Positions 25,801-37,377 of a stretch of DNA of 64,000 bases are shown one piece after another. Positions within the stretch are counted from its first letter, which is position 1. The number at the start of each line of letters is the position of its first letter. The position numbers and the translations under genes are program-made. The notes under the pieces are model-generated. The model ran no database searches. It saw only the letters and a program-made list of their open reading frames with translations, and was not told the DNA's origin. This DNA comes from Tetrahymena thermophila SB210 (taxonomy: Eukaryota; Ciliophora; Oligohymenophorea; Hymenostomatida; Tetrahymenidae), in contig NW_002476484.1 in assembly GCF_000189635.1 (NCBI RefSeq), forward strand, positions 558,001 to 622,000, written 5' to 3'.

Positions 25801-26371
25801 AATGTTAAACAGTATAGTATTATTTAGTGTTGAAATTGTTAGTCATACAAATACTATATTATTCATTTTTAATGGATTCTCCTATTATATTTTCTTGCTG
25901 CTAAAACTAATTTAAATCGCCAATTATTTCACAAATTAATTTATTTCTCACAATTTTATTATCTATTTATGCTTTTCCATTATAAATTTATATATGATCT
26001 TTGAACTATTAATTTTTATTTATAATTTAGCAAATAAAATACTTTTAAATTTAAAGATTGGAGTTTATTTTGCCTAAATTTTTAACCTATCCTTCATAAC
26101 ATGCTTCTTTTTCGCCAATAAGTTTAGTATAAAATCCGATTTATTTACTTCCTTTCTCATTTTTCATCAATTTTTCACTCATTTTTTTTTTTTGTTAAGT
26201 TTAATCAATCAGCGCTAGGCTTTAAATAGATGAACTTATATTACGATGTTACTTTAAAAAAATATCTAATTTATTGCATGTTCTAAACGTTAATTAATGC
26301 TGTTAAGTTTCACCTACTTCAGATTGAAACTAATTAACATGCTATTCGAATTATTAATTGAATTCAAACAT
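22868..26371 (-). CDS. Kinase-like protein, array copy C, C-terminally truncated
   Basis: A single frame of 1168 codons including TGA encodes 1167 aa. It aligns with copies B and D from just after their start to about residue 1100. The kinase-like domain keeps a beta-3 lysine (FVVLKIL, the clearest of the set), EIDIL, HSDIKPGNIVI near residue 324 and DFG. Where copies B and D carry C-terminal membrane segments, copy C shifts frame and ends in a short unrelated tail and TGA. The homologous DNA continues to about 22475. The product would therefore be soluble or only weakly membrane-associated, or the gene may be starting to decay. The start ATG at 26371 corresponds to the second Met of copy B, because the first codon is ATA here. 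Confidence 0.75.
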
Positions 26372-27093
26372 TTAACCTATTCTATTTATCTATTAGGCAA
26401 TTTATTATTGTAAATCTAATAATAAAAATAATGAGAAAAGCTGTTTAAAGAATAGAGACAGAAATTAGAATATTTGGCAAATAATATAGATTACTAAATG
26501 AAATATATTAGATTTAATTAAAGAAATTATAAAAGAATAAAAATTTTTAATTTATTAAGGATTATTTATTATTCAAAAAATTGATTTTTGATAAACCAAA
26601 ACTTTAATTGATTTATCTAATTTGTTAAATTTAGTTAATTATTTTCACTTAGAATATTAAAAAACAAATTTACATTTATTGCCATTTTTAAAAAAAACTC
26701 TCATTGTATGATTGCTATAAATTGATTTATCACAATGTAATAAATTTCTATTATAATAATTAAAATTTTTAAGTTAAATAAATACAAATGAATAAAATAT
26801 GTGAATAAATATATCAAATATTTTAGAAACTTTTGTGTTTAACAAATTAAAAAATATATGATAAATATTTTGTTAACATTTTTTAATACAACTATCAAAA
26901 AATTTATTTTGAAATAAACAAGTATTTATCTTTATTTAATTTATCATTAGACTCCAAGTATCGATAAAATGAAGTATTAATATTGCTTGAAAATTAAATT
27001 AAAATAATTTTTATCTTCAAAAATAGGTTAATTAAATTAAAATAATTTATTTTTTAGATTAATTGTAATTTAATTAATTTTTTTTAGAGAAAA
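26372..27093. other. Spacer inside the kinase/membrane-gene unit
   Basis: The stretch lies between the 5' end of kinase-like copy C and the 3' end of the two-pass membrane gene A. It is homologous to 34204-34889 and in part to 46482-46890. It contains a CTCCAAGTATCGATA-type block that recurs downstream of other family members. No gene is seen. Confidence 0.6.
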
Positions 27094-29357
27094 TCAGATA
27101 CAAATTGATGACAATAATCTTTTATCTATTTCAGTTAAAGAAGTATTTTATTAACATCTTTTAATAAATTGTTCAATTTTTTCAAACTACAGATTTTCAG
27201 ACTCAAATAAATTATATTATTCTTAGAAGTAATTTAATGATCCTAATATTGTTTAAAATAAATATTATAAAATAAATTCAAATATTTACCTGTATTATTT
27301 AGGAAATTATCCTTATTAATTAATGTTTTAGGTTGTTCTAAGAAATTTGAAGAGCAACCTATAATCTTTATCGCTGCTAATTGCTCGCTGCTTAATAGAA
27401 TCATAACAGCCTTCTTCAAAAATAAAATATCTTTGTAGAATTCGAAGATATTTAAATCTTTTGATAGCTGCTTTTCTATGATTTTTTTTTGTTAATAATC
27501 TAAGCCTTTAGATAATAAATACTCCTTCTTATCAAAAAATCTAATTAAAATTTTAATAATAAAATAATTTGAATGATCTAGCAATCAATATAAAGTAAAT
27601 TACCTAAATCTAAATAGAATAGATTATAATTTTTCTGAAAATTTTTTATTTAATGAATTTTTTAATATTTGAAAGTTATTTGAATATTTTTTACCATTAT
27701 GATTTAATTTTATATCTGAATTTGCTATTTCTTATTTTTTGAAAAATTCTTATTTAATTATATTATTTGTCTATATTTCTTCAGCTAAAGACTTCATTAA
27801 TTAATAATTAGGTTAATACTAAACCATTTGCTACTTAAAAAAACCATTTTTTATTTAATGATTTTAGTTTTGAATACTAAAATCAATATTTTTCGCAATT
27901 TTTTTGTCAAGACTTGTATTTTATTAAATAATAATTTCTTAACTTAATTCTTCCATTTATTTATTTTATGATAACTGTCCATTATTAAGTTACTGCTCAC
28001 TTTTAGATTTGTATTATTATTATTATTTATATTATTATTAATCAAGATTTTATTTACTCCTAAATTCTATCTGCGGAAATATAATTTATTTATTTTAGCT
28101 TTATTTTTCATCTAATTATTATTAAAAAATATCTGACTCATCATTTTAAAATCTAGATTAACTTAAGATTCCTTAATTTTATTACTTTTCTTATTCTTTT
28201 TATTGTAACAAAGATTATTGTTACTACTATAATTATGCTAATCCTTAACGAGAGTCCATATTTTATTCTAATAATTAGTTGCACTTTAAAATTTATAAAT
28301 ATTTTTCTTAGTAAATGTTTTATAACAACATTAAAAATAAATCATTTTTTATTTTACTTTATGAAAACCTTCTTCCAATATATCCAAGTATCATTAAAAG
28401 AGATATAGTACTATTTACTAAAGCTAATATTGAGGGAATTGTAGGGTATTGAATTTCAACTTATTGTACAATCTCATTCATAATTAATTCAAGCATGCCA
28501 TAGCCACTCTAATTTATAGAGTTTATTGTGTATTGCCTATCCCAAAGTTGATTATCTTTCTCATAAGCAATAGGTGATGAATAGTTAGATTGGCTTTAAA
28601 TAAAAAATCCTTACTTTACTGAAGTTATTTGCTTTTATGCTTTTAAAGTAGTGTAAGAGATATAATTTCCTAAAGCATAAACAAAATCATTTCTATAATT
28701 AACTTAAATCTGCTTTGTTTATGTGTTAAACTAAGAAGTAAATAGTTTAAATCTGAAACCAGCATTTACACCATTAACGATTTTATTGATTTCTGTTTGA
28801 TTAGCGCAGTTACTTGGAATAGAATTTTTATTAAAGTCTATGTCAAGACAACCATAAGTATAAATGAATACTTAAGATTATAAATTTTCTTTTGTACTTA
28901 AAGTTAGAGTGTAGTTTTAAACAGGTGAAAAATCTAAACAATAAAATCCAGCTAATTAAGGGTTAGTACATTATATGATGTTAAGTTATGTTTAAGTTAA
29001 AGAGGTACCATTTATATAGTAAAAGTAGGCATAAAAAACTAAATATGTTTAATTCTATGATGCCTATAAATTCTATATATCTTAATTTGTATCATATTCA
29101 AATCTAAATCCTAGTAAATCAGATCCTAAATTTATGTCAATCCTCTCTTCTGTTATGAAGCTCTGAGATTTGTAGTTTGGGTCAATTTAATTATTTACAA
29201 ACTGGTAGAGTAAGTAAGAGAAATAAGCAATTGCAAAGATAAATACAATTATGGATAATATAACACCTTATATAGTCCCTTTTTTACTTTGCCTATTAGA
29301 TTTGCCAACTGTAAAAGAAAAAGAAGAGGAAAACAAATCTATATCCTACAAATCCAT
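27094..29357 (-). CDS. Two-pass membrane protein family, copy A
   Basis: Three exons (29357-27604, 27540-27290, 27242-27094; introns 63 and 47 bp, GT-AG, phases 2 and 1) encode 717 aa. A short N-terminus precedes membrane segment 1 near residues 30-50 (VILSIIVFIFAIAYFSYLLY). An ectodomain of about 250 residues has four cysteines conserved in all copies, in CTNPQLAGFYCLDF, YGCLDIDF and SNCANQT. Membrane segment 2 lies near 305-325, after QYPTIPSILALVNST. The long tail is Gln/Asn/Lys-rich and ends in a conserved domain (FYKDILFLKKAVMILL, then SEQLAAIKIIGCSSNF) encoded by exon 2. Orientation of the ectodomain is inferred. The topology is receptor- or channel-like, but no known family was recognised. 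It follows kinase-like copy C on the same strand. Confidence 0.85.
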
Positions 29358-30294
29358 TATTGAGAATATTTTAAATATTAATTATATTTGTTCTTTTTTC
29401 TTTCTTATCTGTATTAATTATTTTTTCTGGATTTTTAATGGTAAATAACAATAAAATTCTTATTAAAAAGACTATATTCTTGGATTTGATAAATAATTTA
29501 ATCATTAAAATCACACAATCTATAAAAAAAAAAGCTGGCAATAGTTTAAAATAATTTGACCATTGTACTTACTTATTTAGATTATAAATAGCAAAATGGC
29601 TATTTTATAATTTAGAGTTATCATCAATAGTAATTTAATTTATTGTCTTGATATTTTAAATATCTAAAAATTACATTTAATATTTTGAAAGAAAAAATTT
29701 AAGTATTACTTTATACATATTCTTTAATTATTCATATTTTAAAATAAATTTTATTATTAATTTTTAAGAATAAAACCTTCCTTCTTTTACTAAAAAGAGA
29801 AATATACTAAATTTATTTTAAATTTTCCATAGATTAAGTCTAATCTTTTTAAAGTTTTCCATAATAATAAAAATATTGAAAGAGCAATTATAGCAATATG
29901 CCAATTAAAAATTTAGTGGTTTAGATTCCACTAAAAACTTAATTGGAATATTTTAAATAATAATTAAAAAGTTATTAAAAAAATTTATAATAAAATTAAT
30001 ACAATTTTTTATTTTAATTTGAAATATTCAATATAATTTGCCTAATAATTTATAAAATTAGCTTTTTTTTTTTGTGAATTTTTGAAGTGAAAATCTGAAT
30101 ACTGGGGGGCAAATTATTTATTTTGGATTAATTTCTAAGATTTTTTCAAGAAAAAAATTAATAGAATCTGAACCAGATTCTTCAAAAGTCAAGTAAACTT
30201 GAAATGACCCTTAATTATGAATAAATATTTAATATATTGAAATGATATAGTATTTTAATTACTCAAATGAAACAAACAAATATTTAATTATCAC
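29358..30294. other. Spacer between array units
   Basis: The stretch lies between the 5' end of membrane gene A and the 3' end of kinase-like copy D. It holds the 5' flank of gene A and the array's conserved downstream flank at about 30161-30240. No gene is seen. Confidence 0.6.
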
Positions 30295-33200
30295 TCAACA
30301 TAATTATTAGTTATAATTATTAGTTAGCTCATTAAATTTATTATAAATTTAAAAAATTTCATAAATAACAAATTATCCTATTAAAAGAGATTGAATTATG
30401 ATAGCTTAATAATTCATCTATAATTCTAATGTAATGATTAGAGATAAATCAGAAATAATTTTTATTATATTTATTAATAATTATATTTTTATTAATTTTT
30501 AAGATACCTTTTTAATTATTTAGGCTTATATTTTATTATTTTAAGTTTCTGCAATGACTATGAATTTACAGAGCTATTTATTATAGTAAATAAACAAAAA
30601 CGATGCTAAACTTTAAATAATCGAACAATGTTGGAAATTAAGTAAAGCAATATTCATTTCAGAACAAAACTCTAAAAATATAGGCGTCTCAATTAATAAT
30701 ATCAGGTAAAAAATAATTACTATCAAAAAACTATTAGGTATCATCAAAGAAGAACTTAGAAGTTATTAACAAGCCTAAATTATCAACTAAAAGATATTTT
30801 TTAAGAAAACTATTGTAGCGAAATCTTCATCTGTTAAAGATAAACTTTCAAGAAAAAAATGTGTTGAATTAAGAAAGAAAGATATACCAATAAAACCAAT
30901 TGAAACAAATATAAAACATTTAAATGCTCCTTATTCAATATCTTAAACATTTTTCTATTATATTTTAATATTATTCCATGATTCAGGGTCTATTCCATTA
31001 AGAGATTTTATTTTTAAATTATTATTTGATGATTGATCTATAATTAAGTGAATAAAAAAATCAACTTCTTTTAAGAATTGCAAAGAGATAGAATCTTTAT
31101 TACTATATTAAATAATTAATTAATTAATATCCTTTTAATCTATCAATTTTGATTCTTAAATATTAATTTAAAACAAAATTTTATTTTAATATAAGTAATC
31201 CAAAATATCTTTCATTCTTTCTATAGATTTAAATTCTATATTATAAAAATTTAAACAGATTTTTCCAAATTTATATAATTTAATGCATTTTAGAAAATTA
31301 GTGAGAGTTTTGTATTCAAATAGACTATCTGTAAACTATATCTTCAAAGAAAAAAGCTAATGTTTTTGTAGTTTAAACTTTAGAGATTCTATTGTCATTC
31401 CATCCAATTCAAAATTAAATTATGAAAAATCTAAATTTAGATTTTTTATATATTTACTAGACAATTTTGAGCTTACATACTTGGATATTAATTCTTATTC
31501 ATAATCTGAATTGAATTTTTTATAACTTTCTTAATATAAATTTAAATAAGCATTATTTCTTATTTTTATATTATTTTTAACATAAATAAGATATATTTTT
31601 TAAAAAAAATCGCAAGTATAATTTAAATTAGCATCATATTCTATTTTTTATTGAAAGGATATCAAAAATATTTCAAATTATTTTCTTTAATTTTTATTTT
31701 ATAGTATGTTTTAAAGTATATAGCTTTTGTTTTTATTTATTTAGCTTTGGGAAACTTAATGCTAGATTGCATATTTTTTCTTATATTTTAAATATTTAAT
31801 AACTGTTTCTTTTAATATGCTAATCTATAAGCTATTTAAAGATATTTCTGATTATGTTATGAAAATATATTTATCCTATATTTAAGTTATTTGAAAATGA
31901 TAGTTTGTCTCTAAATTTTAATCTTAATTTTCATCGAATAATATTTTAGCTATTATATTTGCACATTTACTAGGATATCCTTCATTATATAAAATTTAGA
32001 TGAGATTTTACTACTTAATTTTGTGATAAATATTAATTGCAAAATCAACCTATAAATTCCTAATATTATTTTTAAATAAATCTTCTATATCATAGAGAAA
32101 TATTTATAAAACTAGTTCTTTATTTTTGCTTAAAGTAACTTTTTTTAAATTATCAATTATTTCTTTAAAAAAATCCAGTAATTTATAATCGATTGATAAT
32201 ATTATCTATTGCAATTTATTTTTATTTAGTATATTTTTTTGTAAGCTTGTAATAAATTATTTTATTTTATCTTAGTCAATAGAATCAATGCATATTTGGA
32301 ATAAATCTAATTCTTCTTTTATTTCAAAACCCATCAATTCGTTTTTAATCAATAACCACTCTTATTTAAAATATATACTTAATACTTTTTTATCTATTGA
32401 TTATAAAATATAAGTAAGAATATCATCTTAAAACTCAGCCAAAGGAATTTATTTATTTTCTAGTAAAAACTAATGTATAAAAAATTTTTTATTGTAAAAT
32501 TTATGATTTGTAACTGCAAAAAATAAAATGTCCTCTTACTGTAATTTAAAAAATTCACAAACCTTCGGATATTGGCTAATATTTCTTTTATCTCTTTCTT
32601 CTTATCTATTAATGATATAATCTATCTAACTTTATTCATTAATTAAAAATTTGCAATTAGGTTCGTTTTATATTATAATTTCTATGATCTAAATGCTGAA
32701 TCTATTAACTGAAATGACTTCATAATGTTAATCTTTTTAATTATACTTGATATCATATAAATTATTAAATGATATTGTTAATTATCCAGCAAAATCAGAA
32801 AATAAGAATATTTTTTATTTTGGGGGTTTTATACTAGAATCTTTTTATTTTTAAATAATATACATTAGACTCCCTAAAAGATACCTGCCTAGCCTTTTAA
32901 ATTCTGGCTTTATATTTTTTTTACAATCTTCAAAGTTGTCTAAATTCACATTTTTAAAAGATTAGTAATATGAATCCTCAACATCTATCATATACAAAAA
33001 GGAAAGTATTAGCTGAGAGGTATCACAGTCTATAATTTCTTAATATTTCCACTAATTTTCTTTTTTTTCCAAAAATAAATTAAGATTATAAAATTTAGTA
33101 TAAAATCCCAAATATGAGTTGCAAGAATTGAGATCATCTAAATATATTGATCCTCCAAAATCAATAAAATAAAATTATAGATCGTATCCAATAACTATGT

Positions 33201-34203
33201 TTGCTGGTTTAATATCAGAATGGGCTATTTTACAAATTCTGTGCATTTGATTCAACTTTAATAATAATTAACAAAATGCATATTCTAAAATTACGTTGTA
33301 TTCTACATATTTTTTATTTGTTTGATAAAAATGTTTCACTTAAAATAAGTTTTTTATGCCAGAATCTATATTTAAGATATATTTCTTGCTTTGATTTGAC
33401 TCTTTGGAAATTTCTTCTTTTATAAATGGCAATGTAATTAGAGTGTTTAATTAATTAATATATTTCAAAATATCAATTTCGTATTTAACTTAATTTTCAA
33501 ATTATTCAGTGGTTTACCTAGTTGTTTTTTAGAATATTTTTTAAACCACAAATCTTCTAGCATCCTGTGAAATACATGTTTTAACAGAAACAGAGCCTGT
33601 ATCATCTTTACGATAATACATATGTTAAACAGTTGAGTATTATTTCTAGTTAAAATTGTTATTCATGCTAATACTATATTATTATTCATTTTTAAGGTAT
33701 TCTCCTAAAATATTTTTATGCTCCTCTTTCTAATTTAAATCTCCAATTATTTCACTTATTAATTTATTTTTTTTAATCTAATCGTCTATTAAAATATTTC
33801 CATAATAAATTTGTATATGATCTCTGAACTATTAATTTATGTTTATATTTTAGCAGGTGAAATACTTTTAAATTTAAAGTTTTGAGCTTAGTTTGATTTA
33901 TTTTTTAGCCTATTCATCATAACATGCTTCTCCTTCGTCAATAAGTTTAGAAAAAAGTTAAATTTATTTGCTTCTTTCCTCAATTTTCTTCAATTTGTCC
34001 TTCTTTTTTTTTTTTTGTTAAGTTTAATCATTTATCACAGTACTGTAAATTAATGAACTTATATTATGATGTTGCTATGAAAAAATACTCATTTCACTGC
34101 TTATGCTAAACTTTTATTAAGGCTGTTAAATTTCACTTACTTAGAATTGAAACTAATTAACAGGCCATTTTAATTATTATTTAAATTCAAACTTTTAACT
34201 CAT
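30295..34203 (-). CDS. Membrane-anchored protein kinase-like protein, array copy D (intact)
   Basis: A single uninterrupted frame of 1303 codons including TGA encodes 1302 aa. It is the full-length partner of copy B. The N-terminal 200 residues are hydrophilic and contain a run of Lys codons. The kinase-like domain has FVVQKIF, EIDIL, HSDIKPANIVI near residue 327 and DFGGS. The middle region is long and Leu/Asn/Lys-rich. The C-terminal 200 residues hold several hydrophobic segments, including FIFVSIGFIGISFFL and a second that starts SFLIVIIFYLILLI. The catalytic Asp, metal-binding Asn and DFG are kept, but the glycine loop and APE are not evident. Conservation of the open frame in two copies suggests both are functional. 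It is followed upstream by membrane gene B on the same strand. Confidence 0.85.
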
Positions 34204-34889
34204 TATATCTTTATTATCTATTAGGTTCTTTATTATTATTAATTTAGAAATAAAAATAATAACAAAATCTGTTTAAATAATAGCGAGAGAAATTAGAATA
34301 TTTGGCAAATAATAAAGGTTACCAAATGAATTATATTTGATTTGATTAAAGATATTTTAAAATAATAAAGATTTTTAATTTATTAAGGGTCATTTATTAT
34401 TCAAAGATTTATTTTTTTTGACAAAGTAAAACTTCAATACATTTATCTAATTTATTTACTAAATATAATTAATTATTTTTACTAAGAATAAAAAAATAGA
34501 AGTAAGTGTACATTTATTTCATTTTTTTAAAAAACTCTCTTTATATAAATTGATCTATCACAATATAATGAATATCTATTATTATAATTTAAATTTTCTG
34601 ATTAAAATAGATACAAATGAACAAAATATGTAATAAATAATATATTTTAGAAACTTTCATGGTTAACAAAAAAAAAAATTAAAAATATTTTATTAATCTA
34701 AAAATATATTGAATAAACCAGTATTTATCTTTATTAAAACTTGTCATTAAACTCCAATATCAATAAAATAAAATATTTATTCCTTGAAAATTAAATTAAA
34801 CTAATTTTTATCTTCAAAATCAGTTAATTAAATTAAAAATAATTTATTTTTTTGATTAATTGTTATTTGATTTTTTTTTTTGTAAAACA
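34204..34889. other. Spacer inside the kinase/membrane-gene unit
   Basis: Homologous to 26372-27093. The part from 34476 onward is also present at 46482-46890, where it marks the left edge of the large segmental duplication. No gene is seen. Confidence 0.6.
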
Positions 34890-37128
34890 TCAGATACAAA
34901 TAGATGATAATAATCTTTGATCTATTTCAGATAAAGAACTATTTTATTAACATCTCTTAATAAATTGTTCAATTTTTTCAAATTACAGATTTTCAGACTC
35001 AAATTATTTATATTATTCTTAGAAGTAATTTAATTATCCTATTATTAATTTTATAAAATAAATAATATAAAAGAAATTTATTTGTTTACCTGTATTATTT
35101 AATTAATTATCCTTGTTGATTAACGTTTTAGGTTGCTCTAAGAAATTTGAAGAGCAACCTATAATCTTCATGACTGCTAATTGCTCACTACTTAATAAAA
35201 TCATTACAGCCTTCTTCAAAAATAAAATATCTTTGTAGAATTCGAAGATATTTAAATCTTTTGATATCTGCTTTTCTATTATTTTTTTTTGTTAATAATC
35301 TAAGCCTTTAGATAATAAATACTCTTTCTTACCAAAAAATCTAAATAATATTTTAATAATAAAAAATTTTTTGAATGATTTAGAAAAAAAAAGCAAATTA
35401 CTTAAATTTAAATAGAATAGATTATAATTTTTCTGAAAATTCATAATTTAATGATTTTTTTAACTATTAAAAATTATTTGAATGTTGATTGCCATTTTGA
35501 TTTAACATTATATTTGTATTTGATATTTTTAATTTTTTGGAAAATTCTTTTTTAATTATATTTTTTGTCTATTTTTCTTCAGCCAAAGACTTAATTAATT
35601 TATAATTAGATTAATCCTAAATTATTTGCTATTTAAAAAAAGCATTTTTCATTTAATGATTTGGGCTTTAAACACTAAATTCAATATTTTTCGAACTTTT
35701 TTAATCAAGACCTACATTTTATTAAAAAATTAATTCTTAGCTTATTTCTTCTATTTATTTACTTAATGATAGCTATTGTGTTTTATGCTGCTACTTGTTT
35801 TCTTGTTTATATACTTATTATTTATTTTATTAATCAAGAAATTATTTATTCCTAAATTCAATGTTTCGAAGTGTAATTTATTTATTTTAGCTTTAGCTTT
35901 CATCAAGTTACTCTTAAAACACTCCTGATTAATCATTTTTAAATTTAGATTAGATTAAATTTACTTAATTTTATTATTACTAAGATTATTTTTATTGCTA
36001 TTATTATGCTAATTCTTATTGAGAGTCAATATTTTATTCTAATAATTAGTTGCACTTTAAAATTTATAAATATTTTTCTTAATAGACATTTTATAACAGC
36101 ATTAAAAATAAATCATTTTTTATTTTGCCTTCTGAAAACCTTCTTCCGATATATCCTAGTATCATTAAAAGAGATATTGTGCTATTTACTAATGCCAATA
36201 TTGAAGGAATCGTAGGGTATTGAATTTCAACTTATTCTACAATCTCATTCATAATTAATTCAAACATACCATAGCCACTCTAATTAATATTGTTTATTGC
36301 GTACTCCCTATCCCAAAGTTGATTTTCTTTCTCATAAGAAATAGGTGATGAGTAGTTAGATTATTCTTAAATAAATAATCCTTACTTTACAGAAGTAATT
36401 TGCTTTTATACTTTTAAAGTTGTAGAAGAAATGTAATTTCCTAAAGCAAAAACATAATAATTTCTATAATTAACTTAAATCTACTTTGTTTGTGTATTAA
36501 ACTAAGAAGTAAATAGTTTAAATCTGAAACCAGAATCTAAACCATTAACAATTTTATTGATTTCTGTTTAATTTGCGCAGTTATTTGGAGTAGAATTTTT
36601 ATTAAAGTCTATGTCAAGACAACCATAAGTATAAATGAATATTTAAGATTATAAATTTTCTTTTGTACTTAAAGTTAGAGTGTAATTTTAAACAGGTGAA
36701 AAGTCTAAACAATAAAATCCAGCTAATTAAGGATTAGTGCATTATATGATGTTGAGTTATGTTTAAGTTAAAGAGGTACCATTTATATAGTAAAAGTAGG
36801 CATAAAAAACTAAATATGTTTAATTCTATGATGCTTATAAAATTTATATATCTTTATTCGTTTCATATTCGAATCTGAATCCAAGCAAATCAGAACTTAA
36901 ATCTATATCAATCCTCTCTTCTGTTATGAAGCTTTGAGATTTGTAATTTGGTTCAATTTAATTATTTACAAACTAGTGGAATAAGTATGAGAAATAACCT
37001 ATTGCGAAGATCAAAACAAAAGCTGATAAAATAGCTCCTTGTATAGTCCCTTTTTTTGTTAATCTGCTAGATTTGCCTACTGTAAAAGAAAAAGGAGATG
37101 AAAATAAATCAATATACTACAAATCCAT
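34890..37128 (-). CDS. Two-pass membrane protein family, copy B
   Basis: Three exons (37128-35402, 35340-35090, 35038-34890) encode 708 aa with the same intron phases as copy A. All family hallmarks are present: membrane segment 1 near residues 30-50, the four ectodomain cysteines, segment 2 after QYPTIPSILALVNST, and the conserved C-terminal block FYKDILFLKKAVMILL-like plus AVMKIIGCSSNF. Exon 1 is shorter than in copy A because of indels in the Gln-rich tail. It is divergent from the kinase-TPR gene at 37378 with only 249 bp between the two start codons. It is nearly identical to copy D at 46891-49128. Confidence 0.87.
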
Positions 37129-37377
37129 TATTATCACTATTTTTAATATTATCTCTTTTTATTCTTTTGTCTTTTTTTTTGGCAATTTAAGAGGGGAAAA
37201 TTTTTACTTTTACAAAATTATTAATTTGTGAGGAAATAGAGTGTATTACAATATATTAATATAATAATCATATTTTGTTTCATTTTCTTTACAACAATAA
37301 AAAAATGCATATCTTTTTTCATTAAATAACTTAAAGAAAGTTAATCTTAAATACTTTCGAAAACAAACAAAAAAAAA
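37129..37377. promoter_or_regulatory. Shared divergent promoter region 1
   Basis: These 249 bp separate the start codons of membrane gene B (minus) and kinase-TPR gene 1 (plus). Each start is preceded by an A-rich leader. The region is conserved at 49129-49379. The regulatory role is inferred from the arrangement; no specific motif is recognised. Confidence 0.5.

Larger units (their letters stand above)
22475..29420. repeat. Kinase-like plus two-pass membrane gene unit, copy 1
   Basis: This unit of about 6.9 kb holds one kinase-like gene and one two-pass membrane gene, both minus, with their spacer. It aligns end to end with 30240-37170. The spacers 26560-27090 and 34380-34890 are also homologous, which shows duplication of the whole block. 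Confidence 0.8.
30240..37170. repeat. Kinase-like plus two-pass membrane gene unit, copy 2
   Basis: Second copy of the unit at 22475-29420. Gene order, strand and spacer are conserved. Unlike copy 1, its kinase-like gene keeps the full membrane region. Confidence 0.8.

Noticed and set aside
36006-36215. Hydrophobic plus-strand frame repeated at 43199-43408 and 48006-48215
   Set aside because: It is the antisense of exon 1 of the two-pass membrane genes, so its conservation follows from theirs.
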